Source: Dyella_B jejuensis
Lineage (GTDB): Bacteria > Pseudomonadota > Gammaproteobacteria > Xanthomonadales > Rhodanobacteraceae
Assembly (NCBI RefSeq): GCF_044904675.1
Contig: NZ_JADIKJ010000009.1
Location: 136,679 to 200,678, forward strand
Reading direction: 5' to 3'
Length of the DNA: 64,000 nt
In this document: positions 44,989 through 53,614 of the stretch, piece after piece
Layout: every line of letters starts with the position of its first letter
Numbering within the stretch: the stretch's first letter is position 1
Program-made: the position numbers and the translations under genes
Notes under the pieces: model-generated
What the model saw: only the letters and a program-made list of their open reading frames with translations
Database searches by the model: none
What the model was told of the DNA's origin: nothing

Positions 44989-46917
44989 ATGTTCGCGAAG
45001 CTGCAACGCAAGTCGCTTCCGTTATCCCTTGGCCTGCTGCTGGCCGGCCTGAGCACCGGCGCGCTGGCGGCCAATGCCACCCCTGCCGTCGATGCCGGTG
45101 CTGCGCCGGCCAACCAGACCATCCAGGTGACGCTGGTATTGAAGCTGCGCAACCAGGCGGCGCTGGAGGATTACATCAAGCAGACCGTGACGCCTGGCAG
45201 TGCGCACTTCCAGCAGTTCCTGACCACCAGCCAGTTTGCGCAGCAGTATGGCGCCACCAGCGACGCGATCGCGCGGGTACAGTCCTACCTGCAGAAGCAG
45301 GGGCTGAGCAGCGAGGTGCTACCCAGCAACCTGGCGATCCGTGCCACCGGCACCGCGGCCCAGGTTGGCGCGCTGTTCCAGACTTCGATCCATAATTATG
45401 TATCTCGCCAGAGTGGCCGCCGGTTCCATAAGCCAGCCTCCGCGCCGCAGATTCCGTCGGCTATCGCCGACGTGGTCGATGCCGCCAGTGGCTTGAGCAA
45501 TGAGCGTACTTATCGCCCGCATCATCTGACCGCGCCGAGCTTTGCCTCGCTCAACCATCCGCCTGCGAAGGCCGACGCATTGAGCGCGACGACCACCGGT
45601 TCCAGCGGCAATCCCACTGCATCGGGCGTGCCGGGCAGCTACACCGTGGGCGATGTCGCCAATTTCTACGACATCAATCCGCTGTACAAGCGTGGCGTGC
45701 TCGGCAAGGGCGCGACGGTCGCCATCGTGACGCTGTCGAACTTCTATCCCAGCGATGCCACCACGTACTGGTCGGATATCGGCCTGGCCACCAAGCCCAA
45801 CCGCATCAAGCAAGTACACGTGGATGGCGGCGGCGCGATCGACGACGGCAGCGGCGAAACCTCGATCGACGTCGAGCAGTCCGGCGGCGTTGCGCCGGAT
45901 GCCAACATCATCGTGTACGACGCACCGAATGCGGGCAATGGCTATGTCGATGCCTTCGCGCAGGCTGTATCGGACAACATCGCAGACAGCATTTCCACCA
46001 GCTGGGGTTCGCCGGAAATCTTCAATTTCGCCGCGCTGAACGTGGATGGAGCCAGCGATACCGACACCAGCGACGCCGGCGACCTGCGCGCGTTCCACGA
46101 CATCTTCCTGGAAGCGGCGGTGCAAGGCCAATCGCTGTTTGCCGCGTCCGGCGACTCCGGCGCTTACGACACCGTGCGCGACCTTGGCGCCGGCACGGAC
46201 GTGGGCGATTACACCGCACCGCTTACCGTCGATTCGCCGGCGTCGGATCCCTACATCACCGCCGCGGGCGGCACCACCCTGCCTTACAGCTACGCCTTTG
46301 GCACCGGCCCGACCAAATCCATCAAGCAGGAAAGCGTGTGGGGCTGGGACTATATCCAGAACTACTTCGACACCTATATCGGCCCGAACGTGGTGGACCT
46401 GTTTTCAACCGGCGGCGGCGGCGGCGTGAGTGTGTACTGGCATACGCCGTTCTACCAGGTGTTCACCAATGGCATTCGCGTCAGCGAGAAGAACCAGTCG
46501 CTGGTCTACAACGATCCCAGCGCCGGCCCGACCACGTTGCTGAAGTTGCCCAGCCGGTTTGCCGGACGCAATGTGCCGGATATTGCGCTCAATGCCGATC
46601 CCGAAACGGGCTACATCTTCGTATCCACCTACGATGGCGGTTTGAACAGCGGCGAAGGCGGCACCAGCTTCGTGGCGCCGCAGCTCAATGGCATTACCGC
46701 CCTGCTGCGACAGAGCACCGGCCATCGCATCGGCTTGTGGAATCCGCAGGTCTACGCGATCCAGAACGTGTTCGGCTATGGTCGCTTCTCGGCCTTCAAC
46801 AGTGTGCGTGCCGGCGACAACTGGTTCTACGATGGCGCGCCGCGCTACAACCAGGGTGCGGGCATCGGCTCGCTGGACGTAAGCAACCTGGATGCTTTCC
46901 TGCGCAGCGGATTCTGA
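44989..46917 (+). CDS. Secreted S53 (sedolisin/kumamolisin) serine-carboxyl peptidase
   Basis: 642-residue preproprotein. The signal peptide is about 1-27 (LGLLLAGLSTGALA). A pro-kumamolisin activation domain follows (about 35-180, with LKLRNQAALEDYIKQTVTPG and HFQQFLTTSQFAQQYG). The catalytic domain comes next: Glu290 and Asp294 of the ExxxD motif in GSGETSIDVEQ, oxyanion Asp389 in AASGDSGAY and nucleophile Ser560 in GEGGTSFVAPQ. The usual GTSxS motif is GTSFV. The C-terminal calcium site is probably in GSLDVSNLDAF. Such enzymes work at acidic pH outside the cell. A terminator follows. Confidence 0.93.
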   Translation: MFAKLQRKSLPLSLGLLLAGLSTGALAANATPAVDAGAAPANQTIQVTLVLKLRNQAALEDYIKQTVTPGSAHFQQFLTTSQFAQQYGATSDAIARVQSYLQKQGLSSEVLPSNLAIRATGTAAQVGALFQTSIHNYVSRQSGRRFHKPASAPQIPSAIADVVDAASGLSNERTYRPHHLTAPSFASLNHPPAKADALSATTTGSSGNPTASGVPGSYTVGDVANFYDINPLYKRGVLGKGATVAIVTLSNFYPSDATTYWSDIGLATKPNRIKQVHVDGGGAIDDGSGETSIDVEQSGGVAPDANIIVYDAPNAGNGYVDAFAQAVSDNIADSISTSWGSPEIFNFAALNVDGASDTDTSDAGDLRAFHDIFLEAAVQGQSLFAASGDSGAYDTVRDLGAGTDVGDYTAPLTVDSPASDPYITAAGGTTLPYSYAFGTGPTKSIKQESVWGWDYIQNYFDTYIGPNVVDLFSTGGGGGVSVYWHTPFYQVFTNGIRVSEKNQSLVYNDPSAGPTTLLKLPSRFAGRNVPDIALNADPETGYIFVSTYDGGLNSGEGGTSFVAPQLNGITALLRQSTGHRIGLWNPQVYAIQNVFGYGRFSAFNSVRAGDNWFYDGAPRYNQGAGIGSLDVSNLDAFLRSGF

Positions 46918-46941
46918 GCAGGCAGCATCGTTCCAAAAATC

Positions 46942-46972
46942 GGCCCGTGCGTTCGCGCGCGGGCCTTTTTTT
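46942..46972 (+). terminator. Rho-independent terminator after the S53 peptidase
   Basis: GGCCCGTGCG and CGCGCGGGCC form a 10-bp stem (one G-T pair) closed by a TTCG tetraloop and followed by seven T. A textbook intrinsic terminator. Confidence 0.93.
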
Positions 46973-47043
46973 CTGGATGCTCGCTTTGATACGCGCACCG
47001 CGTAGCGGATACGATGCCCGATCATTCCCACGCAGGCATCCCC

Positions 47044-47919
47044 ATGCCATCGACACGCCGTTTCATGCAGCTCGATGTCTTTTCGCACCAGCCGATGCAA
47101 GGCAATCCGCTGGCAGTGGTCATCGATGGCGATGGCCTCGACGAAGTCACCATGCGTGCCTTCGCACGCTGGACGAATCTTTCCGAGACCGCGTTCCTGC
47201 TCACGCCGACCGAACCCGGCGCGGACTATCGCGTGCGCATTTTCACGCCGCGCCAGGAGCTGCCATTCGCCGGGCATCCCAGCGTCGGCAGTGCGTATGT
47301 CGCCGTGGAAGCCGGACGGGTCGCAGCGGGCAAGGCCTCGCTGGTGCAGCAATGCGCCGCCGGTTTGCTGCCGGTCCGTGTTGACGGTTACGGCCCGGCG
47401 CGAACCATCCATGTGCAGGCGCCACGCGCGCAAGTGCAGCGTGTGGAAGCGGCCCTGCGTGACGCTCTCGGCACGACCTTGCACACCGGGCTGGACGAAA
47501 CGCAGCTACGGCTGGTAGATAACGGCCCGCGCTGGTGGGTTTGCCGCTTGCCCGATGCCACCCACGTGCGCGCCTTGCAGCCCGACCTGCATGCCATTGC
47601 CGCGCTATGCGAACGCCACGGCGCCATTGGCGTCAGCGTGTTCGGCCGCGAGTCGGCGGGCGCAACCGCGATGGCGGTGCGTGCGTTCTGTCCGGCCGAC
47701 GGTATACCCGAAGATCCGGTAACCGGCAGCGTCAATGCCGGAATCATGGCCTTTCTGGTCGATAGCGGCGACACCACATTTGGCACGCACTATCGCGCCA
47801 GCCAGGGACGCGAGGTGGAGCGCGACGGTTATGTCGACGTCGCGCACGATCCGGCGACGGGGGCCGTCACCATCGGCGGGCAATGCGTCGTGCTGATTCG
47901 TGGCGAGCTTGAACTGTAG
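47044..47919 (+). CDS. PhzF-family isomerase/epimerase
   Basis: 291-residue member of the PhzF (diaminopimelate-epimerase-like) fold. QLDVFSHQPMQGNPLAVV opens the N-terminal lobe. The catalytic Glu is in WTNLSETAFLL, the RIFTPRQELPFAGHPSVGSAY motif is clear, and the C-terminal lobe has CPADGIPEDPVTGSVNAGI. The natural substrate is unknown; no phenazine genes are near. ATG at 47044 (MPSTRRFMQLDVF) is likely; an ATG ten codons upstream is in frame. Convergent with the second beta-barrel gene. Confidence 0.9.
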   Translation: MPSTRRFMQLDVFSHQPMQGNPLAVVIDGDGLDEVTMRAFARWTNLSETAFLLTPTEPGADYRVRIFTPRQELPFAGHPSVGSAYVAVEAGRVAAGKASLVQQCAAGLLPVRVDGYGPARTIHVQAPRAQVQRVEAALRDALGTTLHTGLDETQLRLVDNGPRWWVCRLPDATHVRALQPDLHAIAALCERHGAIGVSVFGRESAGATAMAVRAFCPADGIPEDPVTGSVNAGIMAFLVDSGDTTFGTHYRASQGREVERDGYVDVAHDPATGAVTIGGQCVVLIRGELEL

Positions 47920-47924
47920 AACAC

Positions 47925-47948
47925 AACGGCCGCACGCTGGCGGCCGTT
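47925..47948. terminator. Hairpin between convergent PhzF and beta-barrel genes
   Basis: AACGGCCG (47925-47932) pairs with CGGCCGTT (47941-47948) around an eight-base loop. No T run follows on the plus strand, so it is a weak or bidirectional terminator candidate. Confidence 0.55.
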
Positions 47949-47974
47949 GCTGCGATCGACGCTTACCGTATCGG

Positions 47975-48595
47975 CTAGAACCGGTATTCGAACGTGCCGC
48001 CGTACATGCTGGTGTTGAAATGGCCGTCGTAGATGCCATTCGCGCGACTCTGGAAAAAGTCGTAATTCAGGCTGATCCCGATATGCCGGTTGAAGTCGTA
48101 GCCCAGGCCAACCCCCGCGTAAACGCCATCGCCCGTGCTGCTGCTCGAAACTGACGCATAGCCAAGCTGGTCGTTTGCCCGCCCGCTGGTCTGCGAATGG
48201 AACCAGCCGCCACGTGCGGACAGGAACCAGCCGTAATCGCCGTAGTGCAACTTGAAATTGCCGCCCAATATCTCGCCGTGCGTCTTGATGCTGACATGCA
48301 CGGGATCATACGGGCCGCCGAGATTCTCTACGGCGTAATTGTCATTGCCGTTTACTTTGCCGAGGTCCACATAGCCGCCTTCCACGCCCCAGGAAACCGC
48401 GCCGGCATTCCAAAGGTAGCCAAGGCGCAAAGCCCCGGCCGCACTCGTTTGATCCCGACCCTGCAAGTTGCTGATGTTCACATCAGAACCCGCGGCCTCC
48501 CCGTTGACGAAGAAATTGCCATCCACTGCCATCGCCGCACTGGATGCAACAACCAGCGCGGCACCGACGGCCGCCTTGGAAATCCATTTGTTCAT
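47975..48595 (-). CDS. Second outer-membrane beta-barrel protein, paralogue of the 43.9-kb gene
   Basis: 206-residue exported protein. The signal peptide is MNKWISKAAVGAALVVASSAAMA. Strand blocks parallel those of the 43857-44480 gene: AAGALRLGYLWNAGAVSWGVEGGYVDLGK, HGEILGGNFKLHY, WFLSARGGWFHSQTSGRAND, GDGVYAGVGLGYDFNRHIGISLNYDFF and the terminal YGGTFEYRF. The mature N-termini also match (DGNFFVNGEAAGSDVNISN against DGNAFVNADAGASNYQISN). Function unknown. Confidence 0.85.
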   Translation of the reverse strand: MNKWISKAAVGAALVVASSAAMAVDGNFFVNGEAAGSDVNISNLQGRDQTSAAGALRLGYLWNAGAVSWGVEGGYVDLGKVNGNDNYAVENLGGPYDPVHVSIKTHGEILGGNFKLHYGDYGWFLSARGGWFHSQTSGRANDQLGYASVSSSSTGDGVYAGVGLGYDFNRHIGISLNYDFFQSRANGIYDGHFNTSMYGGTFEYRF

Positions 48596-48779
48596 TGAAG
48601 CCCCTGATAGATTATTGGGTGATGTTGATAAAAAAACACAACGATCGAACCGTTCCCTGAGATGCGCGCGCTAATGCGCTAACGCAAACTCTTGCAACCA
48701 GCGCATCGAGCGAAGGCCGCGCGACATTGTAGATACTGTGACGGAGTCCGCAACGCCTGCGCGTTGGCGCCCGCAGCGT

Positions 48780-49212
48780 GCTAGCGGGTTTGACTCCCTC
48801 TCCGCTCCGGGGAGAGGGCTGGGGTAAGGGGCGGCTCTTGCGTTGAACCCCAGCCAGAGCGCGCTTCGTTTCAGTGCCTTCGCAAGATTGCCCCCTCACC
48901 TCGATCCTCTCCTCGCTCCTCAAACCCGAGCACATTCCTGTGCTCTCCCCGCGTGCCCCGCAGGGGGAGAGGAGGAAAAGCGAGGTGCTTTTCCGCAAGA
49001 TTGAGAAAAAGCAGCGTGCTGGCCGGTTTGACTCCCTCTCCCCTCCGGGGAGAAGGCTGGGGTGAGGGGCGGCTCTTGCATTGAACCCAGCCAGAGCGCG
49101 CTTCGTTTCAATGCCTTCGCAAGATTGTCCCCCTCACCTCGATCCTCTCCTCGCTCCTCAAACCCGAGCACATCCCTGTGCTCTCCCCGCGTGCCCCGCA
49201 GGGGAGTGGAGG
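48780..49212. repeat. Two consecutive palindromic repeat units before the permease gene
   Basis: A unit of about 230 bp is repeated (about 48785-49020 and 49027-49212). Each contains CCCTCTCC..GGGGAGAGGGCTGGGGT, GGGGCGGCTCTTGC, AACCC(C)AGCCAGAGCGCGCTTCG, CGCAAGATTG, CTCGATCCTCTCCTCGCTCC and a stem-loop GAGCACA(T)..TGTGCTC followed by CCCCGCGTGCCCCGCAGGGG. The gap between the beta-barrel start and the permease holds no gene. Confidence 0.85.
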
Positions 49213-49317
49213 AAAAGCGAAGTGCCTGCAAGGATGGCTTTCCGGCTGAAGAACACCCCATACTTGCCGGATCGCAACTCCGTTGCCATGCTCTGGCTTT
49301 TCTTCCAGGGCTTTCCC

Positions 49318-50643
49318 ATGACGTCACCGAATACCGGTTACCAGCGCAGCATCGGCCTGCGCGATGCGGCGCTGGTCGTGGTCGGCGGCATTATCGGCGG
49401 TGGCATCTTCCTCAATCCCGGCATTGCCGCGCAGCGCACCGAATCCGGCCTGGCGCTGCTGCTGATGTGGGTGGGCGCAGGCGTGCTGACCCTGATCGGC
49501 GCGCTGTGCTATGCGGAGCTGGGCGCGCGCCGCCCGCATGCCGGCGGCAGCTATGTCTACCTGCGCGAAGCATTCGGTCCGCTGGCCGGCTTCCTGTTCG
49601 GCTGGACCATGCTGCTGGTGATCTACTCGGGCTCCAGCGCGGCGGTGGCTACTATCTTCGCCAGCTACGCGGCCTCCGTATTCGGACTGCCGCCGGGCAT
49701 GGCGACACCGCTGGCGGCCGGCGCGCTGGTGCTGGTCGCCGGCATCAATCTGTTCGGCCTCAAATTCGGCGTGCAGATGCAGAACCTGTTTACCCTGCTA
49801 AAGCTGCTGGCGGTCGCGGTGCTAGTGGTGTGCGGGCTGTACCTTGCCGGCTCCGGTGCCGGTGGTGCGGCGCTGTTGGCGGACGATTCCTCGCGCAGCG
49901 GCGTCGGTTTCATGAGCGCCGCACTGCCGGTGCTGTTCGCCTACTCTGGCTTTACCTACCTCAACAACCTGGCCGGCGAAGTGCGCGAGCCCCAGTGCAC
50001 GCTGCCCCGCGCGCTGATGCTGGGCATGCTCGGCGTGATCGCCATCTATGCGCTGGTCAACGTGGCCTATCTCGCCGTGCTCGGTCACGGCGGCCTGGCG
50101 CTCAGCCACACGCCTGCTGCCGACGTGATGGGCAAGGTGTTCGGTTCGGCGGGCGCCAAGCTGATCGCCGTGGGCATCGCCATTTCCACTTTCGGCTTTT
50201 GCAACATCACGCTGGTCGCAGGCGCGCGCGTATTGCAGGTGATGGGCGCGGATGGTCTGTTTTTCGCCAGCGTGGGGCGCCTGCACCCGCGCCACCGCAC
50301 GCCCAATCTGGCGCTGCTGCTGCTTACCGGCTGGTCGATCGTGCTGGTGTTGTCGGGCAGCTACGGCCAGTTGCTCGACTACGCCACCTTCGGCGACTGG
50401 CTTGCCTGCGCGGTCGGCGTCAGCACGTTGTTCTGGTATCGGCATGCCCAGCCAGGCGACGCATCGTTCCGGGTACCCGGCTATCCGCTGCTGCCGTTGA
50501 TTTTCATCGCCACCATTGCGTTGGTGGTGGTACAGAGCCTGCGTACAAGCCTCGTGAACACCGGCATCGGCCTGGCGATCATGGCGGCGGGAATTCCGGT
50601 CTACCTGATCTGGCGGCGCCTGTTCAGCCCGCTACGCTCCTAA
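49318..50643 (+). CDS. APC-superfamily amino-acid permease
   Basis: 441-residue membrane protein with about 12 hydrophobic segments. Helix 1 has the LRDAALVVVGGIIGGGIFLNPG motif typical of APC transporters. GALCYAELGARRPHAGGSYVYLREAFGPLAGFLFGW is the helix 2-3 signature, and the helix 6-like FAYSGFTYLNNLAGEVREPQCTLPRAL carries the substrate region. The family moves amino acids or polyamines; the substrate is unknown. ATG at 49318 with CAGGG 9-12 bp upstream; the frame reaches back into the repeat, which is not coding. Confidence 0.9.
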   Translation: MTSPNTGYQRSIGLRDAALVVVGGIIGGGIFLNPGIAAQRTESGLALLLMWVGAGVLTLIGALCYAELGARRPHAGGSYVYLREAFGPLAGFLFGWTMLLVIYSGSSAAVATIFASYAASVFGLPPGMATPLAAGALVLVAGINLFGLKFGVQMQNLFTLLKLLAVAVLVVCGLYLAGSGAGGAALLADDSSRSGVGFMSAALPVLFAYSGFTYLNNLAGEVREPQCTLPRALMLGMLGVIAIYALVNVAYLAVLGHGGLALSHTPAADVMGKVFGSAGAKLIAVGIAISTFGFCNITLVAGARVLQVMGADGLFFASVGRLHPRHRTPNLALLLLTGWSIVLVLSGSYGQLLDYATFGDWLACAVGVSTLFWYRHAQPGDASFRVPGYPLLPLIFIATIALVVVQSLRTSLVNTGIGLAIMAAGIPVYLIWRRLFSPLRS

Positions 50644-50696
50644 ATTCTTACGGCAATGCCACAATGCGCCGGTAATTAGTCAGGAGAGACCATCCG

Positions 50697-51230
50697 ATGG
50701 CGCAAGACCACGCCGCGCTGGCAACCAAGGGGGAGGTTACCCCGGTCGCGATCCGCCCTGGCATCGGGCTGCAGATCAACGGCGAGCATTACCGCCATAC
50801 CGGCGACCCGCAAATGCCCCTGCTGTGGTACCTGCGCGATGTGCTGCAACTGGATGGCACCAAGTACGGCGGCGAGCACGGCGAAGGCGGTGCGGACCTG
50901 GTGCTGGTAAATGGCAAAGCCACCTCGGCCATGGGCATGCCGATGAGCAAGCTGGACGGCAAGCAGGTCACCACGGTCGAGGGCCTGGCCAGCACCGAAG
51001 GCACTTTGCATCCGCTGCAGCAGGCTTTCATCGATGAGGATGCGATCGGCTGCGGCTATTGCACACCGGGCTGGCTGATCGCGTCGATGGATCTCCTGAA
51101 CCGCCGCAAGGATCCTTCCGATGGCGATATCGACAGTTTGCCCAACCTTTGTCGCTGTGGTTGCCAGACGCGCGTGCGCAGCGCCATCAAGCGTGCCGCC
51201 GCCGCCATGAAGCAGGGAGCGAAGGCATGA
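50697..51230 (+). CDS. IorA-like (2Fe-2S) subunit with the first cluster site lost
   Basis: 177-residue small subunit of a molybdenum hydroxylase (isoquinoline 1-oxidoreductase type). The ferredoxin-like N-terminus aligns without gaps (LRDVLQLDGTKYGGEHGEGG), but the four cysteines that would hold the plant-type cluster are Gly59, Gly64, Asp67 and Met79. The C-terminal helical domain keeps its ligands: Cys119 and Cys122 (GCGYCTPG), Cys152 and Cys154 (CRCGC). The stop overlaps the start of the large subunit. The protein can bind only one of the two usual clusters, so electron transfer must be altered or the pair repurposed. Confidence 0.9.
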   Translation: MAQDHAALATKGEVTPVAIRPGIGLQINGEHYRHTGDPQMPLLWYLRDVLQLDGTKYGGEHGEGGADLVLVNGKATSAMGMPMSKLDGKQVTTVEGLASTEGTLHPLQQAFIDEDAIGCGYCTPGWLIASMDLLNRRKDPSDGDIDSLPNLCRCGCQTRVRSAIKRAAAAMKQGAKA

Positions 51231-53482
51231 GCGGCACCGTGAGGCTTTCTCGCCGCCGCTTCCTGCAGGTACTCGCCGGCAGCGCCGGCGCGCTCATCGT
51301 GGGCATCCGCACCGCGCGCGCCGCCGTCGATGCCACGGTACCGCCGGACATGCTCGGCGACGCGCTGTTCGGCCTGGGCCTGTATGTACGTGTCGATGCC
51401 GATGGCAGCGTGCTGATCGGCGCGCGCGATCCGGACACCGGCACCGGTGTCGCCACATCGTTGCCGCGGATCATCGCCGACGAAATGGATGCCGATTGGC
51501 AACACGTGCGCGTGCTGCCGCTGGGACTCGGCGTCGCCAACAACAACGGCAGACCGCGCTGGCTTTATGGCCAGCAGGTGGGCGGCACCGGCAATTCGAT
51601 ACCGCGCGCCTGGCGCGACCTGCGCTCGGCCGGCGCGCTGGCGCGCTGGCTGCTGATGCAGGCCGCGGCGCAGCAGTTCGGCGTGCCAGCCGACCGCCTG
51701 CGCACGGAAAAAGGCTCGGTCATCGCTGCGGATGGCCGCCGTGCCGGCTATGGCGCGCTGGCCGCGGCCGCCGCGAAAATCGCCCCGCCGCAAAGTCCCG
51801 TCGCCCTGAAATCCCCGGATCGCTACACGTTGATCGGCCAGCCTGCGGGCGATGTCGACGCGCGTGCCATCGTGACCGGCCAGACGCCCTATTCGCTCGA
51901 CCAGCATTTTGGCGACACGGTAGTCGCGGTGCTCTCGCACTGCCCCTGGCCGGACGGTCAGCTCACCGGGCTGGACAGTACGGCGGCGTTGGCCATCAAG
52001 GGCGTACTCAAGGTCGTCGAACTCAAGCCGGATCCCAAGCTGCCGCCAGGACAGACCGTGATCGCGCCCGCCGTGGCGGTGATTGCCGAATCGACCTGGC
52101 TGGCATTGCAAGCGCGGCGCGCGCTGAAGCTGACCTGGAAACCCGGCGCCAGCGGCAGCGAAAGCACGGCCGCGCTGGAGCAACAAGCCACCTCGCTGCT
52201 CAACAGCGACAGCGCGCCCACCACGCGCGTGCGCGACGATGGCGATATCGATAAAGCTCGTCGCAAGGCCGCGCGCCGTGTCGAAGCCATTTACTACCAG
52301 CCCTGGCTGGCGCACGCCACCAGCGAACCGATGAACTGCCTGGTGCGGCTGGACAAGACCAGCGCCACGCTCTACGTGCCGACGCAATCGCCGCAGCAGG
52401 CATGGACCGTGGTGCAGCGGCTGACCGGCCTGGCGCCGGACCAGATCGACATCCGCGTGCCGCGCATCGGCGGCGGTTATGGCCGGCGCCTGGATCATGA
52501 CTACGTGGCCGAGGCGGTGTTGCTGGCCAAGGAAGTCGACAAGCCGCTGCAACTTTTCTGGCCACGCGACGAAGACCTCACGCACGATTTCTACCGCTCC
52601 GGCTGCGTGCACAAGTTCAACGCGATCATCGATGCCAAGCGCCACCTCATCGCATGGAACCAGCGGCTTGCCAGCGCGTCGGCACTGACCGGCCGCGGCG
52701 TGCCGAGCGATCACCTGTGGACCTCCGAAGTGGGCGTGAACCAGTTTCCGGCCGGCTTGGTACCCAACTATCGCAGCGACTGGTTCAGCCTCACCTCGTC
52801 CATCCCGCGCGGCCCGCATCGCGGCATGCCCGATGTCAGCAATGCCTTCGCCGTCGGCAGTTTCATCGACGAGATCGCGCATTCGCTCAAGGAAGATCCG
52901 CTGGTCACGCACCTGCGCCTGATCGGCGAACCGCGACTGGTGCCGTTGCAGGGCGCTGGCGCGATCGATACGGCACGCCTTGCCAACGTGTTGAAAATGG
53001 TTACCGACCGCATCGGCTGGAGCGATTGGCTGCGCTCGGTGAACGGGCTTGGCCTGGCCTGCTGGCATACGGATGGCGCCTACGTCGCACACGCGATCGA
53101 AGTATCCATGCAGGGCGAAAAGCTGACTATCGAACGTGCCGTCTGCGCGGTGGACGTGGGCCGCGTCATCAATCCGAAGGGCCTGGAGGGCCAGGTGGCG
53201 GGAGCGACACTGGATGCGCTGTCCACCGCGCTCAACCTCGCGATCACCGTCAAGGACGGCAAGGTGCAGCAGAACAGCTGGAAGGATTACCCGCTCGCCA
53301 GCATGGCCCAATTGCCGCATGCGGTGGAAGTGATCACCGTGCCGGGCGAAGGCGATCCCGCCGGAGCGAGCTTCCTCGCCATGCCGACCGCGGCGCCAGC
53401 GCTCGCCAATGCGGTATTCCGCGTCAGCGCGGTGCGCGTGCGGCGCTTGCCGCTGATGAAGGAACTGCTGCGGCTGTTGTGA
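51227..53482 (+). CDS. IorB-like molybdopterin-binding large subunit, Tat-exported
   Basis: 751-residue protein of the xanthine-dehydrogenase/aldehyde-oxidase family. The N-terminus is a twin-arginine signal (RLSRRRFLQVLAGSAGALIVG). Cofactor-binding blocks are DPDTGTGVATSLPRIIADEM, QQVGGTGNSI, RIGGGYGRRLDHDY and PRGPHRGMPDV. The usual catalytic GxGEP motif is not seen as such; near that place is VPGEGDPAGASF (Asp710) with extra residues before APALANAVF. No cytochrome partner gene is adjacent, although IorAB-type enzymes often have one. Substrate unknown; catalytic competence open. Confidence 0.88.
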   Translation: MSGTVRLSRRRFLQVLAGSAGALIVGIRTARAAVDATVPPDMLGDALFGLGLYVRVDADGSVLIGARDPDTGTGVATSLPRIIADEMDADWQHVRVLPLGLGVANNNGRPRWLYGQQVGGTGNSIPRAWRDLRSAGALARWLLMQAAAQQFGVPADRLRTEKGSVIAADGRRAGYGALAAAAAKIAPPQSPVALKSPDRYTLIGQPAGDVDARAIVTGQTPYSLDQHFGDTVVAVLSHCPWPDGQLTGLDSTAALAIKGVLKVVELKPDPKLPPGQTVIAPAVAVIAESTWLALQARRALKLTWKPGASGSESTAALEQQATSLLNSDSAPTTRVRDDGDIDKARRKAARRVEAIYYQPWLAHATSEPMNCLVRLDKTSATLYVPTQSPQQAWTVVQRLTGLAPDQIDIRVPRIGGGYGRRLDHDYVAEAVLLAKEVDKPLQLFWPRDEDLTHDFYRSGCVHKFNAIIDAKRHLIAWNQRLASASALTGRGVPSDHLWTSEVGVNQFPAGLVPNYRSDWFSLTSSIPRGPHRGMPDVSNAFAVGSFIDEIAHSLKEDPLVTHLRLIGEPRLVPLQGAGAIDTARLANVLKMVTDRIGWSDWLRSVNGLGLACWHTDGAYVAHAIEVSMQGEKLTIERAVCAVDVGRVINPKGLEGQVAGATLDALSTALNLAITVKDGKVQQNSWKDYPLASMAQLPHAVEVITVPGEGDPAGASFLAMPTAAPALANAVFRVSAVRVRRLPLMKELLRLL

Positions 53483-53614
53483 GCCGCGGCGTGCTTCCGC
53501 GCCAGGAGGGGCAGCACCCGCATCGCGAAAAAAGCGGCATCGAAGTCCACTTTGTGGGTATCACTCCACAACAAGCTTGCTCGCCCTGTCTCCCTCGCGG
53601 GGAGCGCTTGGCGT

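Noticed and set aside
51056..53320. 754-residue minus-strand frame opposite the IorB-like gene
   Set aside because: Antisense shadow; composition is His/Arg/Gln-rich and the plus frame carries a Tat signal and cofactor motifs.
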